Positions 1 through 9,948 of a DNA stretch of 64,000 nt are shown here, piece after piece. Made by a program: the position numbers and the translations under genes. The stretch's first letter is position 1, and every line of letters starts with the position of its first letter. Location: positions 966,001-1,030,000 of the forward strand of contig NC_092198.1 of assembly GCF_043641665.1 (NCBI RefSeq), in the 5' to 3' direction. Below the pieces are notes generated by a model. The model was not told where the DNA came from and did not search any database. It saw only the letters and a program-made list of their open reading frames with translations. Source of the stretch: Enoplosus armatus (lineage: Eukaryota > Chordata > Actinopteri > Centrarchiformes > Enoplosidae).

Positions 1-199
1 TTCCTGGATTCTGGATCAATCAGTCTGACCTCGTGTTCATCAATAACCTCTCCAGTCCCTCCCTCTGTGATGGAGAGCTCTGTGAAGATCTGATTCAGAA
101 GGGTTGGGTTTCCTGCTTTAGCAATCCCCTCAAACACACACTGAAAAGTCTCCTTCAGAGTAGACTTGAGTTTACACTGGCAGAGTGTAGCTAGAGTTT
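1..199 (-). CDS. NLRC3-like FISNA exon 2 (cut by window edge)
   Basis: The exon opens after a TTTTTTCAG acceptor and reads TLATLCQCKLKSTLKE, FQCVFEGIAKAGNP and TELSITEGGTGEV, then DEHEVRLID. This is the well-conserved stretch just before the NACHT ATPase in fish NLRC3-like proteins. The frame is open to base 1, so the exon continues to the left. Confidence 0.92.
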
Positions 200-3093
200 C
201 TGAAAAAACAACAATTTAAATGAATGAGTGGATGCTACTGAAAATCCCATGAATGTTAACTTTCATTAGAATTTTAATATATTTTCCCATTTTTGCCCAA
301 AAATATTCAAATAGAAATATAAACTCACTCCTGCTGCCCCCAATACCTCTTTCCATTGTGTTAAGGCAGTTAAAATCCTCTTACTGCTCTGCAGACGGTC
401 AGCCAGCTCCTCATTCTTCATTTTCTTCAGGAAATTCAGTGTAATCTTCAGAAATGCCTCTCTGCTGCTCCTCTTCTGGTCTTCATCATCACCACCCACC
501 ACCTCCTCATCTTCAATCTGACTGCCTGACCACTTTGCGTAATCTGGACTCAGAACTCTCTTAAACTTCTTCAGCTCGTTCTTCACAAAACGGACAATGT
601 TCTTCTCAAGGAGCTGGAACAGAATAATATTTCATTCAATTTTATCCAAAGCGTACCAGGAACAAGAGCTAGATGTCATCAAAAATTAAATAAACAGCTA
701 AAAATTCATTACATTGCAAGTGTCAGTTTGGGGTGTTCAGGTGCAGTCTGAAATGGTGGGTTTTCAGCCTGCGATGAACTATAGGTCGTGACCATAGACT
801 GAATAAAAGAAGTGGACAGCCACCGGTTTCATTAATAACAATGACTTTCTGAAAACTCCATATAGAACCTTTAAGAGTTTAGATTCTATGTGTCGTAGTT
901 AGCAGTAGTAGCTCTGCTGGTACATTTACACACCAAAAATATGGACTCCAGGTCTTCAATGGATGGATCAATGGCAGATTGATCAATGGAGACCTCTGAG
1001 CCCTCCTGCTTAACTCTGTGGAGGAATTATTAGGTTCAGGTGTTGTTGTCTATGACAGTAATTACCAGTAGAAACACAACACAGTATGAAGCATTAGACC
1101 AAGATGTAACACCGTTTAAATAAATAAACTCTTACTGTTGATCAGCAGACTGCTGTCCAGCTTTGAAGTTAATGAACCGACCAATAGACTGGGAACTCTT
1201 CATAGATACATTACTGAGTCCAGATGAGTCTGGTCTATAGAAAGAACAAGTTGACAAAATAGAGAACATTTAACAGTTAGAATTCCCAACCCAGTTCAAG
1301 CTCTCTTAGATGGAAAAGCCAAAACAACAACATGCAGAGACGATCAGAGTTAAGTTAAACAGAGGTGTCTTTGGGGACTGGTCGACCAACACAGGAGAAA
1401 AATATTCAGTGTCATAACAGGACAATTTAAAATCCTTTGAAATCATAACGTGGCTCCATACCTCAGTCACACTCTGCTCTAAATTCTTACCCTGGATCAG
1501 CAGAGTGCTGTCCATCTTTGATGTCAATGAATCGACCCATAGATTGGTTGCTCTTCATGGACATACAGCTGGATCCAAGTCCAGGTCCAGGACAGTCTGG
1601 TCTCTGCTGCTCTGGGCTTCAACACAACACACATATGAAATATGAGGGGAAATGCTCATGAACCTTTCTATTCTATTCCTTACTATTGTTGTTAATGACA
1701 CACTTGCTTTGTCAATATAAACGTCTGTTTGACAGACCAGAGACCAGTGGAATTAGAATCTAGTAACATGTTGACTTACTGTGTTTCAGAAGAACATTGT
1801 CCTTTGAAAACAAGAGGAAGTTCCATAGACCGGTTACTCTTGATGGACACACAGCTGGGTCCAGGTCCAGGTCCAGGTCCAGGTCCAGCAAAGTCTGGTC
1901 TCTGCTGCTCTTGCCTTCAACACAACACACACAGAGCTTTGAGTGGGAATAATGATGTTAGAGTGATCTGAGAGCTGAGCTCTGACATGGAGAAGAGTCA
2001 CGGACAGTTAGAGATCCTCATGTCACCTCTGAGCTCTGGTCTGGCTGTCCTGGTCTCCATACAGAGCGGTTTTAGAGGGAGGGACTCCCTCCTCCGTCTC
2101 CTCACACTGATCCATAGCAGAGCCCCCACCTTCACACAAACACAGCAACATGCTCATTCATTACAACAAGCTTTACATCACAGGACACATTCCTTCTCAT
2201 TACTGTCACTAACACGACACAGAGGACGCTTTCTAGAGCTGCAATCAGGATTTATTTGAGCAAATATCGGGGTGCTATAGCTTTAAGAATTGAATTCAAT
2301 ATATATTAAATGTTCCCAAATGTTATTCATGTTAATCCCAACATTTAAATATTCTATATTAGCATTATATATTATATTGCAAAGTGGGTACAAAAAAGCA
2401 TCTGTTTTCATCCCCAAATGTGATATGGTGCTCATAAAATGTGTTTGTTGAATTTGGTATTTGACCCAAACCAAAATATGTATATATATTTACAATCTCT
2501 ACATTTGGTGTAACACACACCCCCTAAATATGTATTAGTATTACTATAAGTATTCTAAAATGCAACGTAGCATCACACCAAAACACAAGCGGTGAAACCA
2601 GTTCTGACATTCTCAGCATTTTTCAGCAGAGATGTGAGCTGAGATTCGACCAACCGGTTGATTGTGGACAACACTGCAGTGGAACATCCCACAGTCAGTT
2701 TCATTAGATCCACTGAACGCTCATTATCAACTTAGTGTAAAGAGATAAAAGGCTGCTCACTTGAAATGATGAATATGTTTTGCAGCGCAACTGCAGTAAA
2801 AAGTCAAATTGTCAGTTAAAAAATAAAAGAATTCTTAAGAATATTCAATAATATTCTCTGACAAGCACCAAACAGCTATTTTGAAACAGCCAATCACCAT
2901 CAAGAAACATCAGACATTTACAGATTCCTCTGGTGGGATTCTCACCTGCTGAACTGACTTCAGGTCAACTGACAGACACTGTTCACCTTCATGTGTCCAG
3001 GAAACAGAAGGCGCTGCTGGTTTCTTCCTCTTCAGTCCTGGAGTCTGTTGATCTGAGGACGCCGTCACACCCTCATAACTTCAGAGACCAAGT
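1..3093 (-). CDS. NLRC3-like NOD-like receptor, 5' part of gene (partial, runs off left edge)
   Basis: Spliced gene read right to left: 5'UTR exon 2946-3093, then coding exons 2027-2115, 1780-1899, 1491-1601, 1136-1234, 934-1015, 385-613 and 1-199. All junctions are GT-AG and the reading phase is continuous from the ATG at 2115 to the window edge. The protein begins MDQCEETEEGVPPSK, continues through three similar PSCVSxKSxxSM modules and reaches the FISNA region (KNELKKFKRVLSPDY, REAFLKITLNFLKKM, FQCVFEGIAKAGNP). From family knowledge this order is that of the large fish-specific NLRC3-like group of cytosolic innate sensors, in which FISNA is followed by NACHT and LRRs. Those parts are outside the window, so I cannot tell whether the gene is intact. 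There is no frameshift or stop in the visible exons. Fish genomes carry many near-identical copies, so no individual symbol is given. Confidence 0.9.
385..613 (-). CDS. NLRC3-like FISNA exon 1
   Basis: A 229-nt exon beginning LLEKNIVRFVKNELKKF and ending ELADRLQS(K), with an acidic stretch (IEDEEVV, GGDDEDQ) in between. It has the usual pattern of the first half of the fish-specific NACHT-associated region. The donor is AGCA|GTAAGA. The split lysine codon is completed by the next exon. Confidence 0.9.
934..1015 (-). CDS. NLRC3-like linker exon
   Basis: An 82-nt exon that encodes an acidic linker (VKQEGSEVSIDQ, then SIEDLESIFL) and joins in phase to the FISNA exon, giving ...ESIFL|LLEKNIV. 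It is bounded by CCACAG at the acceptor and TTG|GTGTGT at the donor. Confidence 0.84.
1136..1234 (-). CDS. NLRC3-like repeat exon C
   Basis: A 99-nt phase-2 exon encoding PDSSGLSNVSMKSS, QSIGRFINFKAGQQSADQ. It is the third member of the tandem exon series. The acceptor CTATAG and the donor CA|GTAAGAG are clear. Confidence 0.86.
1491..1601 (-). CDS. NLRC3-like repeat exon B
   Basis: A 111-nt phase-2 exon encoding RPDCPGPGLGSS, CMSMKSNQSMGR and FIDIKDGQHSADP, with a donor GG|GTAAGA. The DNA just upstream of its acceptor (near 1602-1633) closely matches that of repeat exon A (near 1900-1931), as expected from a segmental exon duplication. Confidence 0.86.
1780..1899 (-). CDS. NLRC3-like repeat exon A, with expanded Gly-Pro run
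   Basis: A 120-nt exon that starts and ends in phase 2. It encodes RPDFAG, then a run of alternating Gly and Pro from a 6-bp DNA repeat (GGACCT on the coding strand), then PSCVSIKSNRSM. It aligns by eye with the two following exons, especially over RPD...SCxSxKSxxSM. The acceptor is placed at AG|A CCA by analogy with the 1136-1234 exon. Other AGs lie within 12 nt. Confidence 0.85.
2027..2115 (-). CDS. NLRC3-like coding exon 1 (start codon)
   Basis: Twenty-nine codons plus two bases, starting MDQCEETEEGVPPSK and ending in a ...SQTRAQ(R) tail before AG|GTGACA. The VPPSKTxLxGxxxSQTxAQR pattern is the usual first coding exon of fish NLRC3-like proteins. The ATG is chosen because it opens that conserved block. 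The exon itself probably extends to about 2129, with a few untranslated bases. Confidence 0.88.
2946..3093 (-). other. 5'UTR exon of the NLRC3-like gene
   Basis: The stretch is bounded by a good acceptor (poly-T then CAG, ending at 3094) and the donor CAG|GTGAG at 2945. It contains short upstream ORFs starting at internal ATGs and no long frame, so it is read as untranslated leader. A TGACGTCA (CRE-type) octamer lies just upstream at 3111-3118, but I cannot locate the transcription start. Confidence 0.55.
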
Positions 3094-3139
3094 CTGAAAA
3101 AACACCAGCGTGACGTCAGAACCAGTCCAACCTGAGACA

Positions 3140-5699
3140 GAAACAGAGAAGTCACAGATCCGGTGATGTAGTTCTACTGTCTGTCCAGGAGATGGTGCTA
3201 ACTGACCATCCAGTGAACTGAAGACCAGCTCAGAGATGTGATGAAGCAATATGGATCAAACTTAAGTATAATTGATGTGTAAGCTTCAGACTGTCTATTG
3301 AAAAGAGGTGCCGGAACCGTTTGTAAATGATTAATAAAGAGTTAGGTGCTCCTTCACGTCTAAAACTCTCCATAATATTACACATATTCTGTTGAGAAAT
3401 GTTGGTATGAATGCATACTATAATATCACTGTTAAATCTGAGGACAGGAATCAAAGAAAGGTCACACAGAACTGAAAAAGTACACGATGTGTTCCAAAGT
3501 CCAGGTCATGTGAGCTTCTGGACTCTGGAACTAATGCACACTGAAGACACTCATGAACTCAAGACACACATGTGCCCAGAACGTATGTACCACAAGATAT
3601 AGATAATATAGATAAAGTTAGTTGCATAATATAGTGATAGTATCAAATTTTATACATTGACAATCAACATAAACATAAATGGAGAATAAACAAAGTCTTT
3701 TCTGCTCCACCACATCCTTTAACAGCTTTATTAAAAGAGGACGAGAGTCCTGCAACGAGACCTGAAGCTACAGTATGTGAGAGTGTCTGACATCTCTTGT
3801 TGCTTTGATCAGTGATGTGCTGGTTACGGTCTCACTTCAGTAAATGAAAGAGCTTTCTGACTTCTCACAGCAGCCATGCGTCCACGCTGTGATGCACGTC
3901 TTCCACCAGGGGGCGGTGTTGTAAAGGAACCCGATCATTCTGCTGCACGCCTCCATCATCATTTAGTTCTTCTGTTCTTTAAATGTTCACGTGGAGGGAG
4001 ATCATTTCCAATCATTCCGATGATGACAGACGTTTCCTTCAGAGTAAAAGTCATTAAACTTGGTGCCAAACATGCTCTTTATTTTCAGAAGTCATAATAC
4101 GGAAACTTGATTATCATCACTCATCGTATTTAATGGGAGGCGATTTATTTCTCCAGATGTGCAGAGAAATCCTCAGTCTTAAGAGCGCTTTACTGATAGT
4201 GTTACTGAATTATTAAAATTTAAATAGATATAAATATATATATGAATATTTAATATTAATGTTAGGAGAGAAACAAGCAGCAGTTTAACGATGTAGAAAT
4301 ACTTTATTACAAGTTAAAGTTCTGTTTGAAGTAAAAGTGTCACAATCGATTCCCGGTGAGTCGAAATAACAAGAAGGAAGAGTCGTCTTCTGTCTTTTTA
4401 ATATGCAAAACATTCTGTCCGATTCCCCTGAAACGTTCTCGTCCTCACGGTGTATTGAAAAACATCAGCTTTTATAATTCTTGTGTGTCACATTCAGTCT
4501 GACATTTATGAGGCCTTGAAATAAATGATGTGAGTTTTGAAAAGAAGTTAAGTGAAAACACACAGAAGTCAGACGCATGTCGAGAAATGTAATCAGTTTT
4601 ACTACTGAAGTATTGTTTAACATGTCTGACTGTGTTATTGACCAGCCAATGAGTTTGAGGGCAGCTTCTAATCGTATTCATTTATTATTTATTTATCATT
4701 GATCTATATGTGAATTGTGCCTTTAAGTTTCTTCTTGTTTGGTTGTTTTTCATTATGAAATATAGTTACAGGTGTATAATTGTACAGAGGAGGCTGTAAA
4801 TAGTTTATTGATTACAGATCTGGTTTGATGAAACTCTGCTCAGTGTTTTTGAGCGTTTTCTTCTTTGACTGTTTCGTCTCATCTTGACGCAGCAGGCGCT
4901 GCTGTCAACAACATGGCGGCCATATTGTTCCAGAAGATGCTTTTTTCTTGAACCAACATCACGGCTTCTTGTCTGATGGCTAATTCATCCCATTCTGTGA
5001 ACCTGGAGGGAATTTAGAGCTGGCACAGCGATACGAGGTTACATTTGAAGTTTGCATTTCAAATTTCAACACAAACAGATGTTTTTCTGGAGTTTTACAG
5101 CGTCAGGATACTCTGAAGCTTCGCAACATGTGGACAACAAACATGAGCTGGGCTCATTCAGACTCTGTTTGCTTGTTGTTTCGTCTCCAGGTAGACGTTG
5201 GAGGAGTTACGTCACACCGGTTTCTGATAAATAATGGGCCGATAAAAGTGGATCCTCCCCTGTGAAGCGCCCCTGAACTCAGACCTGCTTGAAGAGGAAA
5301 CAGAACCACCTTCTCCTGCAGGGTCACAGGTTCAGTCCATCGGCTGGTGCTGCATGTTGGAACCTGTGACATCCATGGATGTAAAGAATTACGACCACAA
5401 ATATCAAATAACGTTGACCTGTTGTACTAATCATTACAGACTAATGATTCAGTCCTATTAAATTATATTATATTATTATAACAAAAGCTTTAATAGTGCC
5501 ATAACTAATGAATCATTTCAATATCGATTCATTTATATATTATATATAATAATTATTTTCAGACGGAGAAGCTGGAACTACAGTGACAAATGTTGATAAG
5601 TGATTAATCGATGATCAAGACAGATGAATAAACGTTGATTAACTAAAGATTCATTGTTTCACTGAAAAAAGATCAAAATAAAAATAAAATGTTCCAAAT
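3140..5699. other. Intergenic, no gene recognised
   Basis: Short ORFs here have no domain, splice partner or composition suggesting coding. An ATGGCGGCCAT palindrome at about 4913-4923 resembles a YY1-type site, but nothing around it supports a promoter. Confidence 0.5.
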
Positions 5700-5764
5700 G
5701 TTAGGGTTAGCCTAACTTAGGGTTAGCCTAAGTTAGGCTAACCCTAAGTTAGGCTAACCCTAAC
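5700..5764. repeat. 65-bp perfect palindrome of telomere-like (TTAGGGTTAGCC) units
   Basis: The left arm has TTAGGGTTAGCC twice and the right arm is its exact reverse complement. The two arms pair fully about the single central base 5732. Two more CCCTAA-like units follow at 5760-5767. Confidence 0.9.
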
Positions 5765-5776
5765 CCTGTAGAACAA

Positions 5777-6362
5777 CTCACTGACAGACTGACAGACAGA
5801 CAGACAGACTCACTGACAGACTCACTGACAGACAGACAGACAGATAGACAGACTCACTGACAGACTGACTGACAGACAGACTGACTCACTGACAGACAGA
5901 CAGACAGACTGACTGACTGACTGACAGACAGACAGACAGACTCACTGACAGACTGACAGACAGACAGACAGACAGACTCACTAACAGACTGCCAGACAGA
6001 CAGACAGACTCACAGACTGACAGACAGACAGACAGACAGACCCACTGACAGACAGACAGACTGACTCACTGACAGACTGACAGACTCACTGACAGACAGA
6101 CAGACAGACTCACTGACAGACTGACAGACTCACTGACAGACTGACTGACAGACAGACTCACTGACAGACTGACTGACAGACTCACTGACAGACTGACAGA
6201 CAGACAGACTGACAGACTCAGACAGACAGACTGACAGACAGACTGACAGACAGACTGACAGACTCACTGACAGACAGACAGACTGACAGACAGACAGACT
6301 GACAGACTCAGACAGACAGACAGACAGACAGACAGACTCACAGACAGACTCACAGACAGACC
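5777..6362. repeat. GACA-rich minisatellite, about 0.59 kb
   Basis: Irregular array of GACA, GACT and CACT tetramers (units such as GACAGACTGACAGACTCACT). An 83-codon minus-strand ORF inside it (Ser, Val, Cys and Leu only) is a by-product of the repeat. GACA/GATA tracts are known as Bkm-type satellites in vertebrates. Confidence 0.92.
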
Positions 6363-8587
6363 TACAGATACTTAAATCCACAACCTTCTGCAGAAGGTGT
6401 GAAGTTGTCTCTCAGTTGAACACCAGCAGCAGGATCCTGTCCAGCACATCACAGACACGCCTGCACGCCGACTCTGCTTCCAACACTCATGTTCATTTAC
6501 GTTTTTAGAGGCAAACACAAGTTAGTCCAAGCTCAGCTGCAGGCTGAAGCATGATCGATGTCAGCCTGTAATTTCTCTGATAATAGAGATGTGTGGCAGT
6601 TTCAAGGGTGTCCCGTCGGATCACCTTGAAACCGTCTACCACAGTATATCATGAAGAAAACATTCACTCCAGTCTGCTCTTTATGTCGGAGCCAAACTAT
6701 TCATCAGGTTTGTTTAAACATGTTCCAGAAACTCAGATTAGTGGATGTGTTTAAAATCACAACAATTAGGCAGAATTCAAAGGTTGTTTTTAATGAGTTA
6801 GAGTAGTTAAAAATCTTTAACAAAATAAATATCCTGCATTAAAATAATCAACATATGATGCTATACATTTGAAAAGGCTTGCGTTCAGAACATCCTACAA
6901 AAGCTATTTTACAGATGGACTTTGGTTTGTCCTCATGAGGCTGAAGACGTAAACATCAGGACAAAATGAAACCAAGAGTTCTGTTCCTTAGCTAGCAATG
7001 AACCGCTGCATATATATATTAATAAAATATCATATATGTGACGGAGAGTTATCTGCTGCTCTGTGTTTTTACTGATGAAGTTTCACTGCTGCATTTTGGA
7101 ACAAAACTCTTTGAATGTTTCGTTAATGAACTACTTCACTGATCTGTTTACAGCCTTCGTTACAGTTCAGCGCTTTCCATCGTTGAGTGAATGAAAGAGA
7201 AACGTGAGAGATTGATTATCGTGACTTTGAGCTCAGGACTTCAAAATAAAACAGTCGGAGGAAACGAGGCCTCACAAACATTTATTCAAAGGGGGGCCGA
7301 GTTCAAAGCCCTCAGTCAACATTTATCAGCTCACTGTGACCTCTGACCTCTGAGATAAACTGAGTCCGTCTGTGGTGATCAATCACGCATCATGTGACGT
7401 TAGCTGATGATGGAGAACAGCAGGAAGTACTGAGGACACTTACTGAAGAGACTCTAAAGACAATCTAGTTATATTACTGATGTTTCATTAGTTCATACAT
7501 TTAGGTGTAACGTTAAACGTGGGTGTTTGGTGAGAACGTTTTGTATTTAGACAAATTAAAGTGTTGCTTCGCCCTCGTTATTGGCAGATAGCAAATATCT
7601 GGATCGGGACATGCTTAAGAGTTTGTATGTGACGGTAAAGTCTCTTAAGTGAAGCTCGTGAGATATCTTTTCTTTTATTAGTCTGTGTTTCATCTAGCTG
7701 ACTGTTAAATGATCCATTACATGACTTAGAAACTGCTCAATTATTGTTCCCCGCTTTTATTCTGAAGGCCAGATGCAGACTTCAAAATGGCCCACTAAAC
7801 CATGTGTGCAGTTTAGCAATCTGTTAGCATGCATTGCTAAACTGATTCGTCCCCTGCCGGGATCCTAATAAAGTTTTCTTTTAGATTTTCATTCTCGATA
7901 GTGTCACTTTCTACTTTGCAAAATATCAACTGTTTTCAGTAAGTTCAGTAAACTTCCACTTTCATCCACAAGGGGCGCTATTCCAACAGAGAGAGTCCAT
8001 GTTGAAGGACTTGTTGGTGAATCTGCGTTAGCCAACTTCGACTCCCATCAGGCTTTGCCACCACTTCCTGTCAGGAGTTCTAATAGTTTCATACTAATGA
8101 ATGAGTCCTGGTTCTGCAGAAGATAAAAAGCCTCAGTATCATCAGATCTAGAAGACTTAATATGATCGGATCTATAATCAGGTTGTAAAGTGTCGCCAGG
8201 CCTCACAGTTCAATACATTCTTCTCTTTTTTTGCCTGAAGAAAAAATATTTTTTACTGCAAAAAAAGTGAGAGGGAGCCGAGGTGTCGCGGCTTTATGAC
8301 GGTTGTAAAGCGGCTGTATAACCTGCAGACTGGTTATATGGTCACAGCTCAGCTCCTCAGGTCATCAGCAGGTCACCTTCTGCCAAAGGTCGAGTCACCA
8401 GCTGGCCTCTCCCGCCTCCGAAGACAGACGAGAGGCCGGCGCGTTTACACGGTACTCTGGTTATATTCCACATGCACACGTCGGGAGTATACGTCAGTGT
8501 ACAGTGAATAAATATCAGGGATACGCTGACATGTTGGAGGAATAAGTAAAGTTATCAATAAGGCATAAATAAAAGAACCACTCTGCT

Positions 8588-8622
<35 letters not shown>

Positions 8623-9200
8623 ATTAATAATTAAACTGCATGCGTTCTTATGAAAATCAAAAGATTGTCCAAAACACAAACTGTAAAACTGAGACGGATA
8701 TATTATTATTAATATTATTATTATTCACATTCAGACAAAGAACAGGGCGACTGACCGACCACCACAGGACACTCTTGTTATGTGAAAACCTCATAACTCC
8801 AGTTCAAACGTGACATAATGTTTAATCGTGCTGCTTCAGCTCACTGATCATAACTCGCTCTTCGAGTTCAGCAGCTGCTTCCATGTTCAGCCTCATGGCT
8901 ACTTTCATGAAACCTACTGAGGATCAATCACAGTGAACAAGTTCCTGTTGTCTCTGCACAGCTGCAAGCAGGATTATGTGTTTCACAATGTTCAAAATAG
9001 CTTATTCTTTGACGACAGAGTACACAGGAAGTTTTACTGTTTTGAGAGAAAAATTATTATTAAAAGATGAAGTTGAAATTATGTGGAAAAAAAAGAAACT
9101 TAAAATATTGAGAATAAAGTGAGTTTAGAGTCAGTAACAATAATGTCAGGAGATGCTAAAATATTCACATCTACCTTAATCATAACATACGTCACGGCTC
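6363..9200. other. Intergenic, no gene recognised
   Basis: AT-rich sequence with no coding signal. It includes an (AAT)n microsatellite near 8589-8622 and a short ATT tract near 8701-8724. Confidence 0.5.
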
Positions 9201-9204
9201 TAGA

Positions 9205-9430
9205 ATCACTTTATCACTTTATTCTTCAAATCTGTGGCCGTAACACTCGAACATGTCAGAGATTTTAAAATGTCCACGCAAACACTTAAAAATAACATGT
9301 AAATGAAGATGGCCGACAGGACAGCTCCCCAAAAGTGAAGCCAAAACCTCTCGATCGCCCCCTGGTGGCTGGCTGCAGTATAGGTCATAAGCCCTGATCT
9401 GTATTTCACCAGTCTTCATAAAAACCTTTC
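9205..9430 (-). repeat. Interspersed repeat fragment
   Basis: The phrase GCCCCCTGGTGGCTG followed by CAGTATAGGTCAT is one I recognise as recurring in many fish genomes, usually with an ATGGCCGAC-type motif as here (near 9308). An AATAAA on the minus strand at 9217-9222 could serve as an endothelin polyadenylation signal, about 640 nt after its stop. Confidence 0.45.
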
Positions 9431-9860
9431 AAACTGACTCAAAGAAATGTAAAAATGTGTCAAAACAAGTAAAAAGAAGTTAGTTACAACCTGGAGATGT
9501 GAGGTTTTCAGCCCACAACAACAGCGCTGACACTTTACAGGAAGAATTTAGAATTTAAACACCAGAAAGTTGTACGTTTCTTTCTTTCTCCTCAGAGCTG
9601 TGAAACCTCTGGCAGCAGCCTCACTTACTACAAATCAGCTGCGATCGTCCGGTAACAGAAAGGTCACAGGTTCGACTCCCTCCCTGCGTGTCATCAGCCT
9701 GTCGGTGGTCGGCGTTCCTATTCTAATACTTCACCATCATTAAAAGGTACGTAATACACACACACTGTACGTGTCTGAACTGTCATCAGGCACAAAGACA
9801 AACTAAAGGTCCATTTGTGTTATTTATGAAGGACCTCGTTAGCGCCGTGGCTCCGCCCTC

Positions 9861-9948
9861 TCAGGTCTGGAGTTTGAGTGCGTGTCGGCTCCTTTTTTCC
9901 CAGAATGCAGCTCTGTATCTCTTCAATCGTTGGTCAGCAGTTTTTCCT
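9861..9948 (-). CDS. edn4: Endothelin exon 4: C-terminal tail and stop
   Basis: After TCTCCTCAG the frame continues (E)[16 protein letters not shown], then [12 protein letters not shown] and TGA at 9861-9863. The tail is short and basic. Phase and acceptor fit exon 3. Little is conserved at the C-terminus in this family, so this exon rests mainly on splicing logic. Confidence 0.7.

Noticed and set aside
5700..5767. True telomere end or assembly end
   Set aside because: The units are mixed TTAGGG/TTAGCC, only about 65 bp in total, inverted on themselves and flanked by unique sequence on both sides.
6130..6381. 83-codon ORF rich in Ser, Val and Cys
   Set aside because: By-product of the GACA minisatellite; all frames are similarly repetitive.
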